NCBI GenBank assembly: GCA_016207165.1 | Contig: JACQQD010000011.1 | Span: 70,515 to 134,514 of the forward strand | Source of the DNA: Microcaldota archaeon | Lineage (GTDB): Archaea > Micrarchaeota > Micrarchaeia > Norongarragalinales > Norongarragalinaceae | Direction: 5' to 3' | Length of the DNA: 64,000 nucleotides | Part shown: positions 25,415-33,737 of the stretch, piece after piece | Layout: every line of letters begins with the position of its first letter | Numbering within the stretch: the first letter of the stretch is position 1 | The notes under the pieces: generated by a model | Seen by the model: only the letters and a program-made list of their open reading frames with translations | Databases searched by the model: none | Told to the model about the DNA's origin: nothing | Program-made: the position numbers and the translations under genes

Positions 25415-25618
25415 ATGGACCACATGTTGGCGTTGACGGCCTTGTTGGCATTGGTTTTGGTGGCCGCGGCATTCCAAAGCGTTGAACTGGCCGACCTAGA
25501 GTCCAGTTTGGAGAAAATCAAGCCGGCGGCCGCCCCGTCTGCACAGCCATTGGTCGCGGCGGCTCCGGCACAGTCCGGCGGCTTGAACGGCTTGCCGAAC
25601 ATGGTCGGCGGTTGTTGA
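25415..25618 (+). CDS. Small membrane protein with C-terminal GLPNMVGGC tag (paralog 3)
   Basis: A 67-residue protein with an N-terminal membrane helix (LALTALLALVLVAAAFQS), VELADLESSLEKI, an Ala/Pro/Ser-rich linker of about 25 residues, and GLNGLPNMVGGC. Architecture equals paralog 2 with a shorter linker. The DNA of the tag and the following bases is almost identical to the first paralog (GGCTTGCCGAACATGGTCGG...), whereas paralog 2 uses other codons. The only cysteine is terminal. The start lies four bases after the previous stop. Confidence 0.85.
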   Translation: MDHMLALTALLALVLVAAAFQSVELADLESSLEKIKPAAAPSAQPLVAAAPAQSGGLNGLPNMVGGC

Positions 25619-25641
25619 AAAAAAGGGAGGGGATGAGACGA

Positions 25642-26250
25642 ATGACGAGTTACCCTTGGGTTTACATGGCGCTGGCGTTGCTGCTGGTGCCTCTGGCGAC
25701 AGCGGCCACGCCGCGCATGCTGGTGTACAAAAACGACGCCTGCAGCCACTGCGGGCCGTACCTCCAGCAACTGTTCGCCATGCTGGAGGAAAACGGGGTT
25801 GCGGCGGACCAAGTCGTGGTCCGCGACTATTTGAACAGCCCGAACGACCGCCGGGAAGTCGCCGAACTTCAAGCCCGCTTTGGCGTGCCGTTGGACATGC
25901 AAGGCCACATGGTGGCGGTCATGGATGGCGTTTACGTTCTGGAAGGACACGTGCCGCTTTCGGTGGTGCAAGGCTACTTGAACGCGCCCAAGCCCGACCA
26001 ACCGGTGGTGGTTTACCAGGACTCCATGCAGCCAAACGTCCAAACGTACGCCGTACTGTACGCAGGAAAACGCCAAATTTATGCCGTCAACGGCGAACCC
26101 GTAACCCCGCCGTCCGAGGATTACTCCAAGTACGTCATTCCAGCCATTCTCTTGGCCATGACCGGCCTGTTGGCGTTTCTCGGATTGAAGAAAAACCAGT
26201 CGTCCAACGGCCAAAACGGAGTGGAGATGAAGAGGAAAAAACATGGTTGA
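25642..26250 (+). CDS. Membrane redoxin with CSHC active site
   Basis: About 202 residues: signal peptide (YMALALLLVPLATAATP), a glutaredoxin/thioredoxin-like domain with LVYKNDACSHCGPYLQQL, a second part with PVVVYQDSMQPN, and a C-terminal membrane helix (about 165-185) with a basic tail. The CSHC motif would face outside. The neighbours (CcdA-like protein overlapping by 8 bases) suggest it receives electrons from CcdA. Start 25642 was chosen over 25633 for spacing from GGGAGG. Confidence 0.85.
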   Translation: MTSYPWVYMALALLLVPLATAATPRMLVYKNDACSHCGPYLQQLFAMLEENGVAADQVVVRDYLNSPNDRREVAELQARFGVPLDMQGHMVAVMDGVYVLEGHVPLSVVQGYLNAPKPDQPVVVYQDSMQPNVQTYAVLYAGKRQIYAVNGEPVTPPSEDYSKYVIPAILLAMTGLLAFLGLKKNQSSNGQNGVEMKRKKHG

Positions 26251-26920
26251 TTTCTGGCAATTGGCGGCGTTGGTGACGTCTTCCGGATTCCTGGACGGCA
26301 TCCACCCCTGCGGTTTCGCCGTGTTGCTGTTCTTCATCGCGTTCTTGCTTTCGCTCCAGCGCTCGCGAAGGCACATCCTGCTCATGGGCGGCGCCTACAT
26401 CGCCGGCGTCTTTTTCACGTACTTCTTGATCGGCCTGGGCATCTTCAAGGCCGTGTCGTTTTTCCCGGGCCACTTCTTCGCCATCGCCGGCTCGCTGTTG
26501 TTGGTCGTCATCGGACTCATCAGCATCCGCGACGGATTCACCGGAAAGGAAACATTGGCCATCCCTAAAATCAGCAAGCCGTGGATTAACGACGCCATCC
26601 AAAAAGCCACGTTGCCTGCCGCTTTCGTCGCCGGCCTGCTCGTCGGCCTCTGCGCGTTTCCCTGCGCCGGCGGCATTTACCTAGCCGTTCTGGGATTCTT
26701 GACCGTATCGACGACGTTCTGGGAAGGCGTGGGTTTTCTGGCATTGTACAACGTCTTCTTCGTCATGCCGCTGATTTTGACGCTTTTGTTCGCATCCAAC
26801 GAAAACGTCCTGAACCGGTTGGAAACGCTGGAGCAGGACAACCGAAAGAAGTTCAAGTTTGCCCTGGGCATCGCCGCCATCGCGTTGGCGTCATTCATCT
26901 TGTACTCGGTGTTGGCATGA
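26243..26920 (+). CDS. ccdA: CcdA/DsbD-type membrane electron carrier
   Basis: A 225-residue six-helix protein with paired cysteines in symmetric helices: FLDGIHPCGFAVLLFF and LLVGLCAFPCAGGIYLA. It belongs to the cytochrome c biogenesis protein CcdA/DsbD family and would carry electrons from cytosolic thioredoxin to the CSHC redoxin and possibly the tagged proteins. It overlaps both neighbours (ATGA at the downstream end), a tight operon. Its second motif has an extra cysteine compared with the copy at 20.5 kb. Confidence 0.93.
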   Translation: MVDFWQLAALVTSSGFLDGIHPCGFAVLLFFIAFLLSLQRSRRHILLMGGAYIAGVFFTYFLIGLGIFKAVSFFPGHFFAIAGSLLLVVIGLISIRDGFTGKETLAIPKISKPWINDAIQKATLPAAFVAGLLVGLCAFPCAGGIYLAVLGFLTVSTTFWEGVGFLALYNVFFVMPLILTLLFASNENVLNRLETLEQDNRKKFKFALGIAAIALASFILYSVLA

Positions 26921-27513
26921 AGAAGCGGAACCGTGCGGCCAAACGAAAGGACGGCCTGACGTCCTATTTGGAGCGCCACGACGTTCTGGCGGGGGTGCTG
27001 GCCGCCGCCGTGCTGCCAGCGTTTTACTTGGCCTTGTTGACCGGGCTCAATGGATTCGGCCACGCCCTGCTGCAAATCAGTTCGTTGGCTGGCTGGATGG
27101 CCCTTTTGTCCACGGGGTTGGGCCTCCAAGTGCAATTGTACTTCCGGTTGCGCCGGCTCCACCGCGAAGCCAACGCCCAAGGCGTCGCCGCCTCCGGCGG
27201 CGCGTCGGCATTTTCCATGGCGGCCTGCTGCGCACACCACGCCGCCGACGTGTTGCCCGCATTCGGATTGGCCGCCGCCGCTTCCTTTCTGTCCTACTAC
27301 CAAGACAGCTTCCTGCTCTTGGGCGTTTTGAGCAACATCGGCGGGCTTGGGTACATGCTGTCCTGCTACCAGGACTCGCGCCTGAAGACGGACGGTTTTC
27401 TGGATGCGGCACTGCGGTTTCCCTTGAAAGAGTGGCTGCCGTTTTACGTCGTGGCCGCGGCGGCGTTGTTCGTCGCACACGCGGCGTCGCTTTGGTTCAA
27501 ATCGATACATTGA
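26917..27513 (+). CDS. Membrane protein with CCAHH motif
   Basis: A 198-residue protein with about five membrane helices. The most distinctive segment is SMAACCAHHAADVLPAFGLA at a helix edge, followed by FLSYYQDSFLLLGVLSN and a second YQDS. Adjacent cysteines and histidines inside a membrane suggest a metal or quinone site. I recall similar proteins near copper or thiol genes but cannot name the family. It overlaps the CcdA-like gene by four bases. Confidence 0.8.
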   Translation: MKKRNRAAKRKDGLTSYLERHDVLAGVLAAAVLPAFYLALLTGLNGFGHALLQISSLAGWMALLSTGLGLQVQLYFRLRRLHREANAQGVAASGGASAFSMAACCAHHAADVLPAFGLAAAASFLSYYQDSFLLLGVLSNIGGLGYMLSCYQDSRLKTDGFLDAALRFPLKEWLPFYVVAAAALFVAHAASLWFKSIH

Positions 27514-27523
27514 GGTGAGTGGG

Positions 27524-27829
27524 ATGAAACATTTCGAGTATGTCGTCGTTTTCGTGGCCGTCATGGCGTTGGCGTTCGCCTTCTTCGTGTACGCGCCGGG
27601 AGGCGTCCAGAAAGACGCGGGCGGCAACGTCTTGGCCGGCGGCCAGAATTTCCAGTTTTACCAGCAGAAGGCCGCCGCGTTGGGAAACGAATGCGGCGAC
27701 TTGAACGACGAAAGCAACGTCCAGCATTTGTCGCACCACCCGGACCGCTACGCCGATTGCCTCAAGCAAGTCGAACCGGGCGCGTTGCAGAAGGCGACCG
27801 GAAAGACGCTACAGCAAATCGTCGGGTGA
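27524..27829 (+). CDS. Membrane-anchored extracytoplasmic protein with two cysteines
   Basis: A 101-residue protein with an N-terminal anchor helix (VVVFVAVMALAFAFFVYA) and a soluble domain with two cysteines (NECGDLND and YADCLKQ), a His-rich HLSHHPDRY stretch, and the conserved-looking end EPGALQKATGKTLQQIVG. The start ATG is preceded by GAGGTGAGTGGG. No family is recognised. It likely works outside the membrane with the redoxins. Confidence 0.75.
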   Translation: MKHFEYVVVFVAVMALAFAFFVYAPGGVQKDAGGNVLAGGQNFQFYQQKAAALGNECGDLNDESNVQHLSHHPDRYADCLKQVEPGALQKATGKTLQQIVG

Positions 27830-27836
27830 ACACGGG

Positions 27837-28052
27837 ATGAACGCTTGGATAAAAAAAGGCGTGGACGGCCTTGCGAAGAATCACGGCTTGTTAATGGCGT
27901 TGTGCATTGGCCCGTGGATCGTCTTGGGCGCGGCCTACGCCTTGGGATTCCGCCATCCGCTGTTATGGCCGGCGGCCCTGGTGTTGTGCATTGGGTCCCA
28001 CGTGCTGATGATGGCGGCGCACTCCGACAAAGAAGGGAAAACCTGCCACTAG
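27837..28052 (+). CDS. Two-helix membrane protein, DUF2933-like
   Basis: A 71-residue protein with two membrane helices separated by a short turn (GFRHPLLWP) and a C-terminal CIGSHVLMMAAHSDKEGKTC followed by H. The pattern of two helices ending with cysteine and histidine-rich tail resembles DUF2933 proteins, which occur with copper and redox genes. The start is seven bases after the previous stop. Confidence 0.7.
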   Translation: MNAWIKKGVDGLAKNHGLLMALCIGPWIVLGAAYALGFRHPLLWPAALVLCIGSHVLMMAAHSDKEGKTCH

Positions 28053-28072
28053 CCAACAGGAGGTAAACCGTC

Positions 28073-28159
28073 ATGGACTGGAAGGAAATCGCGCTTTGGT
28101 TGGGCTTTGTCGCCGCGTTCGGCGGCATGTGGGTCGTCATGCACGGCATTCCGAAGTGA
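28073..28159 (+). CDS. Tiny membrane protein, 28 aa
   Basis: A 28-residue single-helix protein (MDWKEIALWLGFVAAFGG and onward, ending HGIPK). A strong AGGAGGT ribosome-binding site lies 7 bases upstream, which argues that it is real. It stands in line with the preceding small membrane proteins of the same operon. No cysteine. Confidence 0.65.
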   Translation: MDWKEIALWLGFVAAFGGMWVVMHGIPK

Positions 28160-28199
28160 TGGCATTGACGCGAGACGCGGAAAGGAGGTGGGGAAAAAG

Positions 28200-28232
28200 A
28201 TGACCAAACCGAAGAAAAGCAGGGGTTGTTGA
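28200..28232 (+). CDS. Possible decapeptide gene MTKPKKSRGC
   Basis: A very strong site AAAGGAGGTGGGG (28180-28192) lies 8 bases before an ATG that opens only ten codons and ends in Cys. A second short frame with GTG start (28247-28303, 18 residues, basic) follows. The bases between 28160 and 28353 hold no longer gene. The unusually good translation signal is what makes this worth listing. It could be a peptide, or the site could serve another purpose. Confidence 0.3.
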   Translation: MTKPKKSRGC

Positions 28233-28361
28233 AACCGTTGGGGACGTGAACCGGTTTTCCGGAAAAGCCGCCCGCGCGAAGAAGCGTTACGAAAAAGAAT
28301 AACAAGACGACACCATTACTTTTGAGAGAAAGCCTAAACGGGAGGCGAGGTTGATGAAATC

Positions 28362-28625
28362 GTGAAATCGCAAAAACTGGATGAAAAAGCGGCCGGCATG
28401 GCGCTTTCCGCCGTGTTCGGCGCCTGGTATTTGATCTGCGCGCTGGCCTGGTACGCATTCCAGAACCCCACGATGATGCTGGGCCAAAACATGTTCCACG
28501 GCGTGAGCCTGCAAATGCCAACGTGGAGCCTGGCCGGCGTTTTGTCGGGCCTGGTCGCATGGCTCGTTTTGGCGTACGCCAGCGGTTACGTGTTCGCACA
28601 CCTCTACAACCGCACGGCACGCTGA
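28362..28625 (+). CDS. DUF5676 family membrane protein
   Basis: An 87-residue two-helix protein with the family pattern: ALSAVFGAWYLICALAWY, then MFHGVSLQMPTWSLAGVL, then YASGYVFAHLYNRTA. Function unknown; members occur near copper and redox genes. The GTG start follows a tandem 8-base repeat (TGAAATCG twice at 28355-28370). The upstream repeat contains an ATG whose frame stops after three codons, and the GGGAGGCGAGG site is better spaced for that ATG. Confidence 0.85.
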   Translation: MKSQKLDEKAAGMALSAVFGAWYLICALAWYAFQNPTMMLGQNMFHGVSLQMPTWSLAGVLSGLVAWLVLAYASGYVFAHLYNRTAR

Positions 28626-28796
28626 GACAGCCAGAACGTGGAGAAGCCGTTTCCCCCTTTCTTAGTTTCAAACCGTCTTGGGCACATGCGTTGAAACAAA
28701 TCACAGTCTAAATCGGCGGATCGGTTTCGGATAACCCTATAAACCTTTTCACTCCCCTATGTTGATGTCGTTGACGTTTTAGCAGGTGCAATTTCC

Positions 28797-29318
28797 ATGG
28801 CGTTGTTCTATTCGTACGTTGCGGCCTTCGGCTTCTCGCTAGCCATCATCCTTTTGTCCGCCGCCTATGCGTACAAGCATTACGCCAAGACCAGCGAAAT
28901 GTGTTGCATGATGGTGGGCATGGCGTATGGGACCGTCGCCGGCTTTGCCGCGGGAACGCTTTTGGTTTTGCCGACGGGCGACTACGTGCTGGGCATGATG
29001 GGCGGAACGGCGTTGGGCCTGTTGGTGGGCGTGCCCATGGGGCGTTGGGGCGGAGCGTTGGGAAGAATGGAGGGCGTCATGGCTGGGGTCATGGGCGGAC
29101 AAATGGGGGCCATGGTGGGCTTGATGGTTCGGCCCTTCGACGTGACATTGTTCATGGCGTACTATTTCGCGATGCTAGCGCTTTTGATGGGCGAAATGGC
29201 GTACGTCATGTACAAAAGCGCGAAAGTCAGTTTCCCAAAACGGGGAGCCGCCTTGTTTGCCCTCATCAGCCTCGTCGCGCTGGCACTGCCCTTTTTCTTG
29301 GACTTTTCCGTGTTCTGA
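28797..29318 (+). CDS. Glycine-rich polytopic membrane protein
   Basis: A 173-residue protein with about five membrane helices packed with Gly and Met. SEMCCMMVGMAYGTVAGF is distinctive, followed by GMMGGTALGLLVGVPMGR and MAGVMGGQMGAMVGLMVRPF. The methionine and CC content suggests copper contact (inference). TATA-like CCTATAAACC (28735-28744) lies about 55 bases upstream, so this gene starts its own transcript at the end of the island. No named family. Confidence 0.8.
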   Translation: MALFYSYVAAFGFSLAIILLSAAYAYKHYAKTSEMCCMMVGMAYGTVAGFAAGTLLVLPTGDYVLGMMGGTALGLLVGVPMGRWGGALGRMEGVMAGVMGGQMGAMVGLMVRPFDVTLFMAYYFAMLALLMGEMAYVMYKSAKVSFPKRGAALFALISLVALALPFFLDFSVF

Positions 29319-29329
29319 ACTCCCTTTAA

Positions 29330-30049
29330 TTAGCGGATTTGGAAGACCTGCTTGAACGTCCGGATATCCAAGGACGAGTCAAAGGTTCCGTTCGGACACG
29401 ACAGGCTGTAAATAAAGACGATCTTGTACAAACCCGGTTCGACCGGCACGCGGTCGTTCACGCACGAAACTTTGCCAAACGAGCAAGAGGCAGCGCCCAC
29501 GTCAAACGATTTCTGGTCCCACACCCAGGTAGCGGCTTGTTGACAGGCGTTGCTGACGGGCGTACAGGCGCCAGGCCCGCATGCGTTGGAACAGGAAGGC
29601 CAGCACGCGTAGTTGTCCACCGGCAACTTGGCAAACTCTTCAAACGAGTCGTCGCCGTATTGCTTGTAAACCGTCCAGCTTTGCTGGGCGTGCACGTACA
29701 CGGGTACCGGCGAATTCACGCGGAACAAGACGGGCTTTCCTTTCGGAACGGTTTGCTCGAACTCCAGGGAAACCGAGTCGTCGTGGCTTTTCATCACGGA
29801 AAACGGATCCACGTAGGCGTTGGGCGTTGGAGACGCGGAGGCAAGAGGCGCTTGGGAAGCGGAAGGCGTCGGAGAAACAAGCTCAACGGCGGGAGAAGGA
29901 GTTGAAACTTGAGGCCCTACGGTGGCAACAGAAGGGGCAACGGAAACCGAGAGCGGAGGGGAAACGGAAACGATTTCCAGGGAAGGCAAGTCAGACTGCA
30001 CACACCCCAGCAACAAAAAAGCCGCCACCCAAAAAAGTGTTCCGCGCAT
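29330..30049 (-). CDS. Secreted lipoprotein with cysteine-rich C-terminal domain
   Basis: A 239-residue protein starting with a lipoprotein-type signal (MRGTLFWVAAFLLLGCVQSD), so the cysteine at about residue 16 may be lipidated. A Ser/Pro/Thr/Val-rich stalk of about 80 residues follows, then a beta-rich domain with cysteines in ACWPSCSNACGPGACTP and onward. No catalytic motif is seen. It resembles archaeal surface proteins whose stalks are glycosylated. Convergent with the gene ending at 29318. Confidence 0.8.
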   Translation of the reverse strand: MRGTLFWVAAFLLLGCVQSDLPSLEIVSVSPPLSVSVAPSVATVGPQVSTPSPAVELVSPTPSASQAPLASASPTPNAYVDPFSVMKSHDDSVSLEFEQTVPKGKPVLFRVNSPVPVYVHAQQSWTVYKQYGDDSFEEFAKLPVDNYACWPSCSNACGPGACTPVSNACQQAATWVWDQKSFDVGAASCSFGKVSCVNDRVPVEPGLYKIVFIYSLSCPNGTFDSSLDIRTFKQVFQIR

Positions 30050-30185
30050 GGTTTCAAGGTGAAACCCATGCCCTATTAAATGGTCTAGACGGGCCACGTC
30101 AAAAAACGGGGTTTTTAAAAGGCGGATTCCTAAAGCGTTACGTCGTTTTTTGAAAACCAAAAACACTTAGAGGTGTCGTTGTCCC

Positions 30186-32180
30186 ATGGATGTGAGCCTG
30201 ATGTTGCCGCTGGCTTTTGGAGCCGGCGTTTTGACGCTTTTGTTTTCCGCATACCTGACGTTTAGCGTGCTAAAGAGGCCGACGGGATCCGAGAAAATGC
30301 AGTCCATTGCCAAAGCCATCCAGGAAGGCGCGTCCGCCTACCTTTCCCGCCAATACAAGACCCTCGTCATCTTCGTCGTTTTGCTGGCGGCCTTGATCGG
30401 CTACTTCATCAACTTCGACACCGGCATCGCCTTTTTGGGCGGAGTGATCGCTTCCGCGTTGGCTGGCACCGTAGGCATGATGGTTTCGGTTCGAGCCAAC
30501 GTGCGCACCACCCAGGCGGCCACCACGGGATTGAAGCCGGCATTGGACGTAGCCGTGAAAGGCGGGGCCGTAACCGGATTTACCTTGATTGGCTTGGGGC
30601 TTTTGGGCGTCGCAGGGCTCTACAGCATCTACAGCAACCTGGAAGTGCTCATCGGATTTGGCTTCGGCGCATCCCTCATCTCGCTTTTTGCCCGCGTGGG
30701 CGGCGGCATTTACACGAAAGCCGCGGACGTGGGTGCGGACTTGGTGGGCAAAGTCGAGAAAGGCATTCCCGAAGACGACCCCAGAAACCCGGCGTACATC
30801 GCCGACAACGTCGGCGACAACGTGGGCGACTGCGCGGGCATGGCCGCCGATTTGTTTGAATCCTATGCCGTGACCCTCATTGCCGCCATGTTGTTGGGCG
30901 GCTTGGCGGCGGCGAGCCTCGGCGGAACCGCGTTGGAGTACATACTGCTTCCTCTCGGCGTGGCGTCGGTCGCTGGAATCGCATCCATCGTCGGCTCGTT
31001 TTTCATTCGGTTGGGTTCAAGCCAAAACATCATGCACGCCTTGTACAAAGGCGTGTTTGGAACCGCCGTTTTGTCCGCCGTCGGCTTCTATGTCTTGACG
31101 TCCGACCAACTCAACTTGTTTTACACCACCCTAGTCGGCCTCGTCATTACCATCCTGATGTTCCTCATCACCGAGTATTACACCGCCAAAGAGTACCGGC
31201 CCGTCAAAGAAGTGGCGGAAGCCTCCAGAACAGGCGCGGGCACCAACCTCATTTCGGGATTGGCCGTGGGTTTGGAAGCCACCGCTCTTCCAGCACTTCT
31301 CATCGTGTTGGGCATTTGGGCGGCCTACAGTTTCGCGGGATTGTACGGCATTGCCTTGGCGGCCGCGGCCATGCTGTCCATGACGGCCATGGTCATCACG
31401 TTGGACGCGTACGGGCCGATTACGGACAACGCAGGCGGCATCGCGGAATCCAGCGGCCTACCCGCCAAAGTCCGGAAAGTCACCGATGAACTGGACTCGG
31501 TGGGCAACACCACCAAAGCGACCACCAAAGGCTTTGCCATCGCCGGAGCCGCCTTGGGAGCGCTGGCGCTTTTTGCCGCATTTGCAGAAGCCACGCATCT
31601 GACCACCGTCAACTTGCTCAAACCGTCCGTAGTCATGGGTTTGTTCATTGGCGGCGTGCTGCCGTTTCTGTTCGCCTCACTGCTGATGAAAGCCGTGGGA
31701 AAAGCCGCGTTTGAAATCGTGGAAGAAGTCCGACGCCAATTCCGCACCATCAAAGGATTAATGAAAGGCACGGCGCGGCCCGACTACGCGCGCTGCGTGG
31801 ACTTGGCAACAGCCGGGGCCCTCAAACAGCTGTTGATTCCCGGCGTTTTGGCCGTGGCGGTTCCGCTTTTGGTCGGATGGCTTTTCGGCGTGGAAGCACT
31901 GGCGGGATTGCTGGGAGGCGTGATCGTGTCCGGCTTCTTGTTGGCGTTGTTCATGGCTACAAGCGGAGCCACGTGGGACAACGCCAAAAAATACGTGGAA
32001 GACGGACACTTCGGCGGCAAGGGCTCCGACACGCACAAGGCGGCCGTGGTCGGCGACACGGTGGGCGACCCCTTCAAGGACACTGCTGGACCGAGTTTGA
32101 ACTCGTTGATCAAGGTCGTCAACACCGTGGCGCTCGTGTTTGCCGGCGTGCTCTTGACGTACGCCTTGAACCTGGTGTAA
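30186..32180 (+). CDS. hppA: Membrane-bound pyrophosphatase (ion-pumping)
   Basis: A 664-residue integral membrane pyrophosphatase that pumps ions with the energy of PPi hydrolysis. The substrate loops are intact: [50 protein letters not shown], and the C-terminal [26 protein letters not shown] (quoted in parts). The determinant [10 protein letters not shown] near residues 438-447 has Lys where K+-dependent enzymes have Ala, the signature of K+-independent H+ pumps. TATA-like GTTTTTAAAAGG (30110-30121) and GAGGTG precede it. Confidence 0.96.
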   Translation: MDVSLMLPLAFGAGVLTLLFSAYLTFSVLKRPTGSEKMQSIAKAIQEGASAYLSRQYKTLVIFVVLLAALIGYFINFDTGIAFLGGVIASALAGTVGMMVSVRANVRTTQAATTGLKPALDVAVKGGAVTGFTLIGLGLLGVAGLYSIYSNLEVLIGFGFGASLISLFARVGGGIYTKAADVGADLVGKVEKGIPEDDPRNPAYIADNVGDNVGDCAGMAADLFESYAVTLIAAMLLGGLAAASLGGTALEYILLPLGVASVAGIASIVGSFFIRLGSSQNIMHALYKGVFGTAVLSAVGFYVLTSDQLNLFYTTLVGLVITILMFLITEYYTAKEYRPVKEVAEASRTGAGTNLISGLAVGLEATALPALLIVLGIWAAYSFAGLYGIALAAAAMLSMTAMVITLDAYGPITDNAGGIAESSGLPAKVRKVTDELDSVGNTTKATTKGFAIAGAALGALALFAAFAEATHLTTVNLLKPSVVMGLFIGGVLPFLFASLLMKAVGKAAFEIVEEVRRQFRTIKGLMKGTARPDYARCVDLATAGALKQLLIPGVLAVAVPLLVGWLFGVEALAGLLGGVIVSGFLLALFMATSGATWDNAKKYVEDGHFGGKGSDTHKAAVVGDTVGDPFKDTAGPSLNSLIKVVNTVALVFAGVLLTYALNLV

Positions 32181-32188
32181 AAAAATTG

Positions 32189-32198
32189 TTTTTTTTTT
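32189..32198 (+). terminator. Poly-T stretch after hppA
   Basis: A run of ten T residues starts 8 bases after the hppA stop, the form of an archaeal intrinsic terminator. No strong hairpin precedes it. Confidence 0.5.
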
Positions 32199-32228
32199 GA
32201 AGAAGTATCGAATTGAGGGTGGTAAAAA

Positions 32229-32648
32229 ATGGTGGCGGTGTTGAACGTGAACTTGGTGGCCGTGCTCGTGGCGGCCGTCGTGCAAATGGCGTTGGGCTTT
32301 TTGTGGTACTCGCCCATGCTTTTTGGCAATTCATGGATGAAACTAGTGGGCATAAAACCCTCGGACATGGAGAAAGGCAAGAAAGAAATGCCGAAATCGG
32401 CGGGACTGGGATTTTTGGCGGCGGTAGTCATGACGTTCATCCTCGCGCAAGTCATCGGCTTCATGCAAGCCGCCACCCTGGTGGATGGCTTGCTGGCTGG
32501 GTTCTGGATGTGGCTGGGCTTTGTCGCCACGGTGTTGGCCGGCTTCGTGCTTTGGGAAGGAAAACCCGTCAAGCTGTACTTGATCAATTCGGGGTACTAC
32601 TTGGTGGCCCTGCTTTTGTCAAGCGCCATCCTCGTCCTCTGGAAGTAA
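32229..32648 (+). CDS. DUF1761 membrane protein
   Basis: A 139-residue protein with four membrane helices and the family's opening pattern: [22 protein letters not shown] then WMKLVGI. The conserved Gly-x-x-W-Y/F-S-P motif in helix 1 is clear. Function unknown. GAGGGTGGTAAAAA precedes the ATG. It is followed by a hairpin terminator. Confidence 0.88.
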   Translation: MVAVLNVNLVAVLVAAVVQMALGFLWYSPMLFGNSWMKLVGIKPSDMEKGKKEMPKSAGLGFLAAVVMTFILAQVIGFMQAATLVDGLLAGFWMWLGFVATVLAGFVLWEGKPVKLYLINSGYYLVALLLSSAILVLWK

Positions 32649-32656
32649 ACCGTTTC

Positions 32657-32688
32657 GAGGTCCGTTGGACCTCACTTTCCTTTTTTTT
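32657..32688 (+). terminator. Hairpin terminator after the DUF1761 gene
   Basis: GAGGTCC-GTT-GGACCTC forms a perfect 7-base-pair hairpin, followed five bases later by a T run (TTCCTTTTTTTT). It looks like a bacterial-type intrinsic terminator, with the T tract also suiting archaea. Confidence 0.75.
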
Positions 32689-32826
32689 GTCATTTTGCCT
32701 GAACTAGATAAACCACGTGCTAAGAAGAAAGAAAAAACGTCAAAGGGCCACAACACGGCATGCAAAAAGTGAATCCGGAACACGTTAATTAAATCACTAG
32801 GCCTTTTGGTACAACGGGTAACTCCC

Positions 32827-33681
32827 ATGGTCTCGCAAATCAATGCACTGGTCGGCGTCATCGCCACGCTGTTGATTGCCATCTACGCCTTCCGAAAAAA
32901 GCAGTTGACGGAAAAAGGAGTCATTGCCGCCATGGGCGTCGGCATCACGCTTTTTGCGTTGGGCGGTTGGACGTGGTTCTCGCTGTTGGCCCTGTTTTTC
33001 ATTTCCTCGGCGGCCTGGTCCAAGTTCAAGAAAAACGAGAAAAAACCGTTCACGCAAGAACACGAGAAAACCGACGTGCGCGACGCCTGGCAGGTGCTCG
33101 CCAATTCCTTGTTCGCCGTGGTATTGGCCGCCATCCACTTCTTGAACCCTGACGCCGCGCTATTCGCCGCGTTCGCCGCGGCCGTGGCCACCGTCACCGC
33201 GGACACGTGGGCCACCGAAATCGGCATCCTGGACCCCAACGCCTACTCCATCCTGCATCGCAGCAAAGCGCAACGAGGCGACAGCGGCGTGGTGTCCGCC
33301 GGAGGCCTGGCGGCCGCCGCCGGGGCATCCGTTTTCATCGCGCTTTCCGCCGTGCTTCTAAACACCGTGAACAACGACTTGGCCGTCCATGGATTCTCCG
33401 ACATTCTCACCGCCCAATTCGTCGGCGGGGCCATGTTCGTCGCCATCGTCGCCGTCGCCGGCTTTTTCGGCTCCGTGGCGGACAGTTGGCTGGGCGCCAC
33501 CATCCAAGCCAAATACGAGTGCCCGAAATGCGGCAAACGCACGGAACAACCCATCCACTCCTGCGGCACCAAAGCCAAACTCGTCCAAGGATTCGCCGTC
33601 ATCGACAACGACTCCGTAAACTTTCTGGCCTCCATTGCCGGCGGGTTTATGGCCTACGTGCTCGGCGTATTCTTGTTTTAA
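32827..33681 (+). CDS. DUF92 membrane protein
   Basis: A 284-residue protein with six to eight membrane helices, with the DUF92 core: DVRDAWQVLANSLFAVVLA, AAVATVTADTWATEIGIL and DSGVVSAGGLAAAAGA, then FGSVADSWLGATIQAKY. A small zinc ribbon (YECPKCGKRTEQPIHSCG) sits in a late loop. The plant member VTE6 is a phytyl-phosphate kinase and the archaeal role may concern isoprenoid lipids (inference). A TATA-like TTAATTAAATC lies near 32785. Start MVSQINAL was chosen. Confidence 0.88.
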   Translation: MVSQINALVGVIATLLIAIYAFRKKQLTEKGVIAAMGVGITLFALGGWTWFSLLALFFISSAAWSKFKKNEKKPFTQEHEKTDVRDAWQVLANSLFAVVLAAIHFLNPDAALFAAFAAAVATVTADTWATEIGILDPNAYSILHRSKAQRGDSGVVSAGGLAAAAGASVFIALSAVLLNTVNNDLAVHGFSDILTAQFVGGAMFVAIVAVAGFFGSVADSWLGATIQAKYECPKCGKRTEQPIHSCGTKAKLVQGFAVIDNDSVNFLASIAGGFMAYVLGVFLF

Positions 33682-33737
33682 TTGGTTCGTAAAAGCAAAC
33701 GGTTGAAAAACCCGACACCCCCAAAAACATGCACCGC

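Noticed and set aside
24930-25618. GLPNMVGGC as a sortase-type LPxTG signal
   Set aside because: A sorting signal needs a following hydrophobic helix and basic tail; here the chain ends at the motif, and no sortase gene is visible in the window.
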